A stretch of DNA of 64,000 nucleotides. Origin: Qipengyuania citrea. GTDB taxonomy: Bacteria; Pseudomonadota; Alphaproteobacteria; Sphingomonadales; Sphingomonadaceae. The stretch spans positions 682,001 through 746,000 of the forward strand of contig NZ_WTYG01000001.1 in NCBI RefSeq assembly GCF_009828015.1, written 5' to 3'. The notes under the pieces were generated by a model that saw only the letters and a program-made list of their open reading frames with translations, did no database searches and was not told the origin of the DNA. Below, in pieces: positions 56,297 through 63,600 of this stretch (the first letter of the stretch is position 1; the number at the start of each line of letters is the position of its first letter). The translations under genes and the position numbers were made by a program.

Positions 56297-56812
56297 TCAG
56301 CTGACCATGAGAACGGTCAGCATTACGCCCATCAGGAAAAGCAGTATCCCGGCGATCGCGAAAAAGATCGACGGGCTCAATTCCATCGTCGCCTTCGCCT
56401 GTTCGCGCAGCCTGGAAAGCAGTTCGGGCCACGTATAGCTCACGAAATCACCCTGGCTCATCATGGTGACGATATGTCCGTCATGATCGACCACGGGAAC
56501 ATGGCGGAAGCGGTCGTTCGACATCTGGCGCAGCCACGCCAGCAAGTCGTCCTCGGGACGGGCCAGCTTGAGATCCTTGGTCATCACTTCGCTCAACGGG
56601 GTGGTCGCGGGATCGAGGCTGCACGCCAGCAACCGGCGAAGGAAGTCGCGTTCGGTCACGATCCCGACGGGTTTGTTCTCCGGCGAGACCACCACGACCG
56701 CACCGTAATTGCGCTCGCTCATGGCAATTGCCGCGTCTCGCACGAGGACGTCGGGTGCCATGGTGAGCACTTCCCCCTTCTGATCGAATTCCGGGCGATC
56801 CATAATACGCAT
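56297..56812 (-). CDS. Membrane-anchored CBS-pair protein in the rhodopsin cluster
   Basis: A 171-residue protein: two CBS motifs (about 17-62 and 77-125, with the typical VTERDFLRR and VPVVDHDGHIVTMMSQGDF) and one C-terminal membrane span (SIFFAIAGILLFLMGVMLTV, 148-167). CBS pairs sense adenine nucleotides or NAD. The membrane anchor places it near the rhodopsin, so an energy-sensing function is a reasonable guess. It starts at ATG 56812, 11 bases after blh, with a good AAAGGA. I rejected the upstream extension of the frame to 57181, which is antisense-like within blh. Confidence 0.85.
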   Translation of the reverse strand: MRIMDRPEFDQKGEVLTMAPDVLVRDAAIAMSERNYGAVVVVSPENKPVGIVTERDFLRRLLACSLDPATTPLSEVMTKDLKLARPEDDLLAWLRQMSNDRFRHVPVVDHDGHIVTMMSQGDFVSYTWPELLSRLREQAKATMELSPSIFFAIAGILLFLMGVMLTVLMVS

Positions 56813-56823
56813 GTCAGATCCTT

Positions 56824-57786
56824 TCAGCTGCGCTTGATAGTCGGCCGCTGCCAGCGCCGCAGGATGGCCGGCATCAGCGTGTGGGGAACGGTGAGGACCG
56901 CCAAGGTGACGAAGGTGGCGGCCACTGCGCGACTGGGGAGCGAAGTACCCCCGGCCATTAGGAAAAGAACCGCCGCGAGCGCGAACGCGCCGAGCGTCGC
57001 TGCGGCGGCATGAAACAGCGGACGGGCCGTTTGCGGCAAGCTTTGGTGCGCAGCACGAAATTGCGTGGGCGAATGAAGGGCGCAGAAATACAAGGCAAAG
57101 CCGATCAGCGGCGGCAGCACCAGCATGCCCGCCAAAGTCGCAATGGCCTGCACCGCCGGAACGGCACCGCCGAGCTGCCACAGGCGCAGGATCGCTATGG
57201 CGGCCACCAGTAGGCTGGCGGGCGCAAGCAATCGCAGCGCCTGCGCCGCGGCTTCACCGGCACCGCCCGGAACCAGAATGGCAAACAGATCCTCCAACTG
57301 GGCGAGGTTGAGCAAGCCGGGGGCGCAAATGGTTGCGAGTGCGAGGCCGAGCGCGAGGAACCGCGAGCCCGCGGCTTCCCAGTCCTCGGCGAAATGCAGC
57401 GCTGCGTTAGCCAGAAACAGGGCGAGGCCGAGGCCTGGAGCGAACGCCCACAGCAGCAACGCAATTCCAGCCAGAGCGGCATAGGTCAGTATCAATTCGG
57501 CCCATCGTCCGGTAGCATCCGCACCGTGCTGCCGCAGCAAAGCCAGGTCGAGCGCGCCATGCGGCAATCCCAGAATGAGAATCGCCGCGCATGCGGCTAG
57601 CGTGGCGGAGCCACTGCCAAGATCGCCCGCCCAGGCGAACGCCATGGCGCCAACCACCAGCACCGGAAAGCGATGGGACGCAACAAACGCTGCGGCCTGA
57701 CCGGCTGCAGCCGGGCGGTAAAACCCGCCCGGCGGGTAAAACCCGCCCGGCTGCACCGTATCGCTCCGGATCACGCTGGCCGTCAC
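56824..57786 (-). CDS. blh: Beta-carotene 15,15'-dioxygenase (Brp/Blh family)
   Basis: Cleaves beta-carotene to two retinals, supplying the chromophore of the rhodopsin encoded 7 bases upstream. The 320-residue membrane protein has many spans and the family's conserved histidines: GLPHGALD, NAALHFAEDW, FCALHSPTQF and TVPHTLMP. The N terminus carries a tandem 18-bp repeat (57719-57754) coding PGGFY twice. The start used is GTG 57786 with no clear Shine-Dalgarno, so a later start is possible. Neighbouring carotenoid synthesis genes are not in the window. Confidence 0.9.
   Translation of the reverse strand: MTASVIRSDTVQPGGFYPPGGFYRPAAAGQAAAFVASHRFPVLVVGAMAFAWAGDLGSGSATLAACAAILILGLPHGALDLALLRQHGADATGRWAELILTYAALAGIALLLWAFAPGLGLALFLANAALHFAEDWEAAGSRFLALGLALATICAPGLLNLAQLEDLFAILVPGGAGEAAAQALRLLAPASLLVAAIAILRLWQLGGAVPAVQAIATLAGMLVLPPLIGFALYFCALHSPTQFRAAHQSLPQTARPLFHAAAATLGAFALAAVLFLMAGGTSLPSRAVAATFVTLAVLTVPHTLMPAILRRWQRPTIKRS
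57719..57751. repeat. Tandem 15-bp repeat at the blh start
   Basis: TAAAACCCGCCCGGC occurs at 57719-57733 and 57737-57751 (period 18). It encodes PGGFY twice on the minus strand, and lies in the N-terminal extension of Blh that is not part of the membrane fold. Confidence 0.8.
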
Positions 57787-57793
57787 GCTGGGC

Positions 57794-58588
57794 TCACACT
57801 TCCGGCACGGGACGCTGGCCGCGCATCGCCACCGGCTCCGCTTCGCCGTACTCGATCTCGGACTTGCGCACCGCGATCATGTAGATCAGCACACCCAGCC
57901 CGGCCTTGGCGACGATGTCCGCCACGGTATAGCCGATCTGCAGCGCGGTTTCGGTCGCAGCACCCGAAAAGCTGGTATAGGGCACCATATAGACGATCGG
58001 ATAGAAGCCCCAGGACGCGAAGGTGATCCAGCGAGCGGTCTTGACCAGACCGCGCGCCTCCACGGGCTGGCGCTTGATCGCGTCGCCCAGTCCCACGAAC
58101 AGTTCATAGACGATGTAGAGGAACGGGATCGTCGACAGGGTTCCCCACAGTGCGCGGGTGCCGTTGTCGTCGGCGATCTCGCCCGGATAACCCAGGACAA
58201 TCATCAGCGCCGCAGCCAGCCCGAGGCGGGTCGCCTTGGTAAAGGTTTCCGAGCGCGACAGGCGCATCACCAGCACCAGCTCGATCAGCAGCAGCGGCAC
58301 CGTGAGCAGCCAGTCGACGTAGCGATAGGCGTCATTGAAGGCGAGGCCGGTGACCGTGACGATGCCGTCACGCACCTCGAAGGCGGCGCCCCAACTCTCG
58401 AAGATGCGCCAATAGTGATAGGCGGCAATTGCCGTGACCAGACCCGAAATGGTCAGCGCCGTGCGATAGGCACGGCCAACCTGCGAACGCCCAAGCCACA
58501 GGAAGACCGTGGCCGCAGCCATAGTCGCGAACGTGAATGAAAAGGCATTGTAGACGAAGAAATATTGTGCGGCTGTCAGGCTTTGCAT
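57794..58588 (-). CDS. Xanthorhodopsin-type light-driven proton pump
   Basis: A 264-residue seven-helix retinal protein in the cytoplasmic membrane, lacking the N-terminal extension of Gloeobacter rhodopsin. Helix C reads RYVDWLLTVPLLLIE: acceptor D92, T96 and donor E103, the D-T-E set of outward proton pumps. Leu100, at the spectral tuning site, indicates green absorption. H58 partners D92, and helix G has D224-x3-K228 with the retinal Schiff base lysine. The sequence RALWGTLSTIPF keeps Gly149, equal to Gly178 of Gloeobacter rhodopsin and Gly156 of xanthorhodopsin, which opens a window for a carotenoid antenna. It is the first gene of the rhodopsin-blh-CBS run. ATG 58588 has AAGGAG upstream. 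Confidence 0.95.
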   Translation of the reverse strand: MQSLTAAQYFFVYNAFSFTFATMAAATVFLWLGRSQVGRAYRTALTISGLVTAIAAYHYWRIFESWGAAFEVRDGIVTVTGLAFNDAYRYVDWLLTVPLLLIELVLVMRLSRSETFTKATRLGLAAALMIVLGYPGEIADDNGTRALWGTLSTIPFLYIVYELFVGLGDAIKRQPVEARGLVKTARWITFASWGFYPIVYMVPYTSFSGAATETALQIGYTVADIVAKAGLGVLIYMIAVRKSEIEYGEAEPVAMRGQRPVPEV

Positions 58589-58612
58589 GGCTCATCTCCT
58601 TCAGAAAAGAAG

Positions 58613-58640
58613 GGATAAGCCGCCGGCAATACGCCACCAA
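58613..58640 (-). promoter_or_regulatory. Candidate rhodopsin promoter
   Basis: On the minus strand TTGGTG (58640-58635) and TTATCC (58618-58613) are 16 bases apart, a weak -35/-10 pair that would need an activator. The predicted start near 58606 lies 18 bases before the ATG, just upstream of the Shine-Dalgarno. Alternative -10: GTATTG at 58632-58627. Prediction only. Confidence 0.35.
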
Positions 58641-58658
58641 TATGGACCTTGGTCCATA
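58641..58658. promoter_or_regulatory. Palindromic operator upstream of the rhodopsin gene
   Basis: TATGGACCTTGGTCCATA: 8-bp perfect arms with a 2-base spacer, 53 bases upstream of the rhodopsin ATG and adjacent to the candidate -35 box. Its centre would be about -43 from the predicted start, the position of LuxR-type activator boxes. As I recall, EL222 binding sites contain a GTCCAT half-site, which is present here twice. Likely target of the LOV-HTH protein at 55526. Confidence 0.6.
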
Positions 58659-58730
58659 CTCCATTGCGAACAGACAGATCAGCCATCCGCCGCGACAGCG
58701 CCTGCGCTACATATACACGGTGCTATCGTC

Positions 58731-58892
58731 TCTTCCGCACTGGACGCACTGCAAAATGACTTCATCCCGATCGTCGCGAGCGACGCCTGCGCCGATCGCG
58801 ACGAGGAGGCCCAAGCGGCCAACCTGCCCGATCTCGGCAAGAAATACGCCGAGCTCCAGGCGAACTCCAAGATCGTGGGCTGGTCGAAATAG
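58731..58892 (+). pseudogene. 3' remnant of an isochorismatase-family hydrolase gene
   Basis: Only the last 53 codons are visible: SSALDALQNDFIPIVASDAC, then ADRDEEAQAANLPDLG and KKYAEL before a stop at 58892. The block IPIVASDACADRDEEAHxANL is the C-terminal signature of isochorismatase-like cysteine hydrolases. The catalytic N-terminal three quarters are absent, and the bases just upstream are the rhodopsin promoter region on the other strand. It is most likely a truncated relic, perhaps left when the rhodopsin cluster was inserted. Confidence 0.65.
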
Positions 58893-59037
58893 ACTGGTCG
58901 TGGGGCAGCTCGACCGTGCGCCGGGACGCGCCGAAGTCTCTTAGATAGGAAGCCCGCCAAAGCTCCCGTTGCCGTTCGCGCCAGCATCGAAATGTCGCAA
59001 CGGCAATTCGTTTCGTGAGACTTCGCAAGCTGACGCG
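58893..59037. other. Intergenic region between pseudogene and tRNA-Arg
   Basis: No gene seen. The 3' end of the tRNA faces this side, where tRNA-targeted integrative elements would attach; no second copy of the tRNA 3' end was found in the window. Confidence 0.3.
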
Positions 59038-59114
<77 letters not shown>

Positions 59115-59243
59115 TGGTCGCCGTGGCGAGGGGAGCGCTTAGCAAAGCGTATTCATGCTCGCCAGTGCTAAAACGGCCTTTGCCCAGCCTGGCGCCGCCG
59201 CGCGTTAGGCTTTTTGCAAGATTGCCCGCGTACCTCCGCCAGC

Positions 59244-59639
59244 ATGAATGCGCTGTCCAACGAGTTCGACCTGGCCGAAGCCACCATGCTGTCGCCCGAT
59301 ACCGGGACCGCGGGCGAGCCCGACCCCGCGCTGGTGACCGAGCAGTGGGAAGCAGTGCATGAAGCAGCGGCCGCGGTCGGTGTTCTCGCCCAGTTGGGCC
59401 GCGAAACGATCGCACCCGAAGTCGCCGACCTGCCGCAACGCGCGGCGCGCAAGGGCGGTTGGCACTATGCCATGGCAGCGCGCGGCATCGACGACATTGC
59501 CGCCTTCATGCAACCGGGCCTGCGCGCATTGCTGGCGCTGACCGCCAAGGGCCAGGACACCACCGCCGCGGCGCTGACGCTGTGGCGCGAATTCCACGCG
59601 GCGCGCTGCGCCATCGGCGAGCTGGTCGAGACCGCCTGA
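59244..59639 (+). CDS. Hypothetical protein, helical
   Basis: A 131-residue acidic, Ala-rich protein, predicted mostly helical, without signal or membrane span. No family recognised. The ATG at 59244 is taken rather than 59214. It stands alone between tRNA-Arg and mmcB. Sphingomonads often keep a small gene of this type here, but I cannot confirm it. Confidence 0.6.
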   Translation: MNALSNEFDLAEATMLSPDTGTAGEPDPALVTEQWEAVHEAAAAVGVLAQLGRETIAPEVADLPQRAARKGGWHYAMAARGIDDIAAFMQPGLRALLALTAKGQDTTAAALTLWREFHAARCAIGELVETA

Positions 59640-59738
59640 AGCCACTTCTCCCCGGCACGCTAGGCGTGTCCGTGCGCAGCGTGAAGTGTTCCTGCCCCAA
59701 CCCTTGACCACGTTCCTCCTATGTTCCAGTTCGGGGGC

Positions 59739-60218
59739 ATGAGCGAATCAACCCTGGCAGCCACCACGGCAAGCGACGTCGCCCGCGGAGTAGCGCGGCT
59801 GTTCGCGCGCAACGATATCTGGTGCCTCACCGAAATGCCGCTGCGCAATGGGCGGCGCGCGGACATGATGGGGATCGACGCCAAGGGGCAGGTGATCATC
59901 GTGGAGATCAAGGTCCAGCGGGGCGACCTGCTGGGCGATGGCAAATGGCCCGATTATCTCGATTTCTGCGACCGGTTCTTCTGGGCCCTGCCCCCGGGGA
60001 TGGATCGCAGCCCGCTCGAAGGCGACGCATATCGCCCCGATTGCTGCGGCATCGTCGTGGCCGATGGCTATGACGGGGAAATCGTCCGTCCCGCCCCGCT
60101 CCATCCGCTGGCCGCCGCGCGCCGCAAGCTCGAGGTCGAACGGCTCGCACGAACGGCATTGCGCCGGGCGCGCGTGGCGCTCGATCCGCAATGCGCGCCC
60201 TGGGGTACGCCCGAGTAG
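59739..60218 (+). CDS. mmcB: MmcB family DNA repair protein
   Basis: A 159-residue protein of the MmcB family, induced by DNA damage in Caulobacter. Its restriction-endonuclease-like core is visible: WCLTEMPLRNGRRADMMGID and QVIIVEIKVQRGDL, with the E..D..ExK pattern, then SDFC-like DRFFWALPPG. Starts 59739 (MSEST) and 59721 are both possible. No other repair gene is adjacent. Confidence 0.82.
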   Translation: MSESTLAATTASDVARGVARLFARNDIWCLTEMPLRNGRRADMMGIDAKGQVIIVEIKVQRGDLLGDGKWPDYLDFCDRFFWALPPGMDRSPLEGDAYRPDCCGIVVADGYDGEIVRPAPLHPLAAARRKLEVERLARTALRRARVALDPQCAPWGTPE

Positions 60219-60264
60219 AACTTCGCCTGTTCCCCCCGTCGCCGCGGGGGGCTAGGGTCGGCCC

Positions 60265-60984
60265 ATGCCCTGGGCCGCCATTCTCCTGTCCGCTGCCGCC
60301 ATGACCGCGATCGTGGCGCTGCGCTATCTTGCCGCCAGCGGGGCCTTCGCCTTCGTCACCGCGCGGGTGCGCCCGGGGTACCACGCACGGCTGGGCCCGC
60401 AGATCCGCCGCGAAATCGGCTGGTCGCTGGCGTCCGCGGCGATCTACGGCATTCCGGCAGGGATCGTCGCCTGGGGATGGCAGACCCACGGCTGGACCCG
60501 GATTTATACGCAGTGGGATGCCTATCCGCTGTGGTATCTGCCCGTCGCCGTAATGCTGTACCTGCTGGCGCATGACACGTGGTTCTACTGGACCCATCGT
60601 CTGATGCACCGCCCCAAATGGTTCCGGAAAATGCATGCGGTCCACCATGCCAGCCGTCCGCCCACCGCCTGGGCGGCAATGAGTTTCCACCCGTGGGAAG
60701 CGATAACCGGTGCCGTGGCCATCCCCGCGCTGGTGTTCCTGATCCCGATCCATGTCGCCATGCTGGGCACGGTGCTGCTGATCATGACGGTCATGGGAGT
60801 GACCAATCACATGGGGTGGGAGATGTTTCCGCGCCGACTGGTTCATTCCAAGTTAGGCGAGTGGGTGATAACTGCCAGCCACCATCAGCGTCACCATGAA
60901 GAGTACAGATGCAATTACGGCCTCTATTTTCGCTTCTGGGATCGCGCCTGCGGGACCGATCGCGGGCTCAGCCCCAACGCCTGA
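60265..60984 (+). CDS. Sterol desaturase/fatty acid hydroxylase family protein
   Basis: A 239-residue membrane di-iron enzyme. The three histidine clusters are present: HDTWFYWTHRLMH, HAVHH (in FRKMHAVHHASRPP) and HHQRHH (TASHHQRHHEEY). About four spans. Bacterial members hydroxylate or desaturate lipids or carotenoids; the family resemblance to CrtR/CrtG-type carotenoid hydroxylases is not strong enough to name it. The 3' end overlaps the next gene by 76 bases. Confidence 0.86.
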   Translation: MPWAAILLSAAAMTAIVALRYLAASGAFAFVTARVRPGYHARLGPQIRREIGWSLASAAIYGIPAGIVAWGWQTHGWTRIYTQWDAYPLWYLPVAVMLYLLAHDTWFYWTHRLMHRPKWFRKMHAVHHASRPPTAWAAMSFHPWEAITGAVAIPALVFLIPIHVAMLGTVLLIMTVMGVTNHMGWEMFPRRLVHSKLGEWVITASHHQRHHEEYRCNYGLYFRFWDRACGTDRGLSPNA

Positions 60985-61460
60985 AGAGGGCGGCGGCACT
61001 TGCCCTGATCCCGGCCGGCGCCGCGTTGGCTGGCGCGGTGCCTGCCCTCCCGGCGGGCCCGGCTGCCAGTGCGCAAGCGCCGGGGGCGACGATCACGATC
61101 ACGGTGACCGACCTGCGCAGCGCCAAGGGCATCGTGCGCGCCTGCATGACTGCGGACGAACACAGCTTCCCGCGCTGCCGCGGCGTGGCGGGCGCATTCG
61201 GCGCGACGGCGCAGGCGCGCGAGGGCAGCGTCTCGTTCACCTTCCGGCACGTCCAACCGGGGCATTATGCGATCGCGCTGCTTCACGACGAGAACAACAA
61301 CGGCAAGGCCGACCGCGCGCTGGGGATGATGCCCCGCGAAGGGTTCGGCTTTTCGCGCGATGCCAAGGTGCGCATGGGTCCGCCGAGCTTCTCCGATGCC
61401 GCGCTCGACCTCGGCGGGAAGGATCGCGAGCTGACCATCCGGATGCGTTACATGCTCTAG
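60909..61460 (+). CDS. DUF2141 family protein, second copy
   Basis: A 183-residue protein with a basic N terminus, hydrophobic signal-like segment (ALALIPAGAALAGAVPALPA) and a DUF2141 domain: ITVTDLRSAKGIVRACM, FRHVQPGHYAIALLHDENNN and GKADRALGMMPREGFGFS. It pairs in kind with 53000-53497. ATG 60909 lies inside the preceding gene (76-base overlap); no later ATG gives a signal peptide. Confidence 0.78.
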   Translation: MQLRPLFSLLGSRLRDRSRAQPQRLKRAAALALIPAGAALAGAVPALPAGPAASAQAPGATITITVTDLRSAKGIVRACMTADEHSFPRCRGVAGAFGATAQAREGSVSFTFRHVQPGHYAIALLHDENNNGKADRALGMMPREGFGFSRDAKVRMGPPSFSDAALDLGGKDRELTIRMRYML

Positions 61461-61576
61461 ACCGCCCGCATTTGCCTGCGGCATTCGGGACCCATGGTTA
61501 ATTTCCTTTACCCGATGTTTACCGCGCCAGTCGCATAGCGGCCCCCTACGAGCAGAACTCTTCGGGGACAGACGCA

Positions 61577-63541
61577 GTGATAGACAGGCTAGGCGGCTTT
61601 TTCGGCTCGCGCGATGTGGACGAGGACTTCGACGACGATATCGAGGACTTCGCCCCCGTCCCCGAACCGCCACCCTCGCCGGTTGGCCAGGATGAGCGCC
61701 GCATGCAGGTGCGGGCTTATAATCACTGGGCAAGCCTGCTCGGCGAATTCGACCTGCCGCTGGTCGCCGACCTCGATCCCGACGCATTGCCCGATTTCGG
61801 CCCCTATTCGGTCCTGCTCGACCTGACCGGCGACATCGACGACCCGCAACTGCGCTTCGTTGGGCGCGAGCTGGCCAGCGAGGCTGGGCTGACCGGCGCA
61901 TGCCCAGCGCTGCTTTCGGCAGTGCCCGGACGCTCGGTGCTAAGCCGGATTACCGACCATTACCTGCAGATCCTTGCCAACCAGGCGCCGATCGGGTTCG
62001 AGGCCGAATTCGTCGGGGCAAGCGGTGCCGCGCTGCTGTACCGCGGGATCCTGCTGCCCTATTCGAGCGACCGCCAGACGGTCGATTTCATCTATGGCGT
62101 GATCAACTGGAAGGAAATTGCCGACCAGCAGACCGCCGACGAGCTATTGCTCGCGATCGACCAGTCGCTGGCCGTTCCCGAGGAAGCCGACAGCGGCAGC
62201 GAACGCACGCTCGAAACCGCCGAAACGCTGACCCGCGCATCGCGTGAGGCAGCGGAGGCCGAAGTGCTCGAACTGGGCGTCGCGCACGTGCTGGAGCATC
62301 GTGAAAACCTGCCGAGCCCCGCCTTCGGCTCGATGATGCCCGGCGCCGATATCGACCTCGATGACGAAATCGATCTCGACGACGAATTCGCAGCCGATCT
62401 CCCGACCGCGAGCCTGCCCGCGGCGACTGGCGGCGGTGGCCGGGTCGACGCCCTGGGCAACCGCGTCGGCGCGAACGCCCCCAGCGACGATGACGGACTG
62501 GACGACAGCGGCGAGTTCGACAGCGCGATCAAGACCGCTGCCGATTACGGCCTGCCCGACTGGGACGACGAAGAGGACGAGGGTGATGTCGACTCGGTGG
62601 TCGACCCCCTGGCCGATGAAGATACCGCAAGCAGCCTGGTCGCGCTGGTCAATCGCGGCGATCGCACGAAGAAAGCGATCGACCTTTCGCTCGATGACGG
62701 CGGCGCGGCGATCCCGCAGGCCTTCGAACCCGCCGAACCGGCCCCGCCGCCGGTGCCGCAGGCGTTCGAACCCGCGCCCGGCATGCCCTTCGACGCCGAG
62801 GAAACTGCCGAACCGATGGGGGCCGAGTTCTCGATCCTCGCGGAAAAGCCTGGAGCGCCGGAGCGCGACATTTTCGTTCCCGAACACGAGGCGCCGGCCC
62901 CGCAGCCAGCCGACAGCGCCCCGGACGAACCGTCTGCCGGGCTTTACGACAGCCTCGCCGCCGCGCGCGAAATGGCGCAGGCCGCGCAGAACACCGAGGA
63001 CCGCAGCCGCAAGACGCTCTACGAAGCGGTCGGACGTGCGTATGACTTCAGCCTTGCCGCGCAGGACAATCGCGCCGACTTCGAGGCGCTGCTCAGCGAC
63101 AACGGCCTGGTCCAGCAGGACCGCGCGCCGATGACCCCGGTGGTGAAGCTCGTCTTCGGGGCGGATTACGACAAGACCCGTCTGACCGAATACGCCGCCG
63201 TGCTGACCCATGCCCATCGCCGGCAGGTCGAACCGGGCGGACTGGCCAGTTTCCTGCGCCAAGCCGACGGCGGGCTGAAGGGCGTGGTGCAGGAAGAGCG
63301 CCGCCTGCGCCGGGAAGAGCAGGGCAAGCCGGTCGAGGACAGCCGGGTCGTTCGCCCTGCGCTGGCGCAGAAGCTGCGCGACGCGGACGCGCTCGAAATG
63401 GCCGACCTCGAGGAACACAATGGCGCCGAATTCGCGCTGGTCATGGTGCGGCGCACGCCCGAAGGGGCGCTGCAAATCATCGGCGAAGTGCCCGACGACG
63501 TGCCGCTGGTCGAACGCGCCGCGCGCAAGCTGCTGGGCTAG
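61577..63541 (+). CDS. Large acidic protein with PAS-like N-terminal domain
   Basis: A 654-residue protein. Residues about 50-180 (starting YNHWASLLGEFDLP, then GPYSVLLDLTG, RFVGRELASEAG) look like a PAS-type sensory domain of the kind annotated PAS_5. The centre is highly acidic and Pro-rich with repeats DLDDEIDLDDEF and QAFEPAEPAPPPVPQAFEPA (two copies of QAFEP). The C-terminal 180 residues form a second globular part starting RDIFVPEHEA. No catalytic motif is seen. It starts at GTG 61577. Could be a structural or signalling scaffold; no function assigned. Confidence 0.7.
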   Translation: MIDRLGGFFGSRDVDEDFDDDIEDFAPVPEPPPSPVGQDERRMQVRAYNHWASLLGEFDLPLVADLDPDALPDFGPYSVLLDLTGDIDDPQLRFVGRELASEAGLTGACPALLSAVPGRSVLSRITDHYLQILANQAPIGFEAEFVGASGAALLYRGILLPYSSDRQTVDFIYGVINWKEIADQQTADELLLAIDQSLAVPEEADSGSERTLETAETLTRASREAAEAEVLELGVAHVLEHRENLPSPAFGSMMPGADIDLDDEIDLDDEFAADLPTASLPAATGGGGRVDALGNRVGANAPSDDDGLDDSGEFDSAIKTAADYGLPDWDDEEDEGDVDSVVDPLADEDTASSLVALVNRGDRTKKAIDLSLDDGGAAIPQAFEPAEPAPPPVPQAFEPAPGMPFDAEETAEPMGAEFSILAEKPGAPERDIFVPEHEAPAPQPADSAPDEPSAGLYDSLAAAREMAQAAQNTEDRSRKTLYEAVGRAYDFSLAAQDNRADFEALLSDNGLVQQDRAPMTPVVKLVFGADYDKTRLTEYAAVLTHAHRRQVEPGGLASFLRQADGGLKGVVQEERRLRREEQGKPVEDSRVVRPALAQKLRDADALEMADLEEHNGAEFALVMVRRTPEGALQIIGEVPDDVPLVERAARKLLG

Positions 63542-63600
63542 CACGGCAAAGCGGGGAAAAGGCTTGTCGGGTCCGCGCTGCTCCGGCTAGCGCCCGGCGC

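Noticed and set aside
56813-57181. N-terminal extension of the CBS gene
   Set aside because: Lies inside blh in another frame with basic low-complexity sequence; ATG 56812 has a strong Shine-Dalgarno.
60233-60252. GC hairpin CCCCCCG/CGGGGGG as a terminator after mmcB
   Set aside because: Arms pair but no T run follows and the spacing to the next gene is only a few bases, so termination is doubtful.
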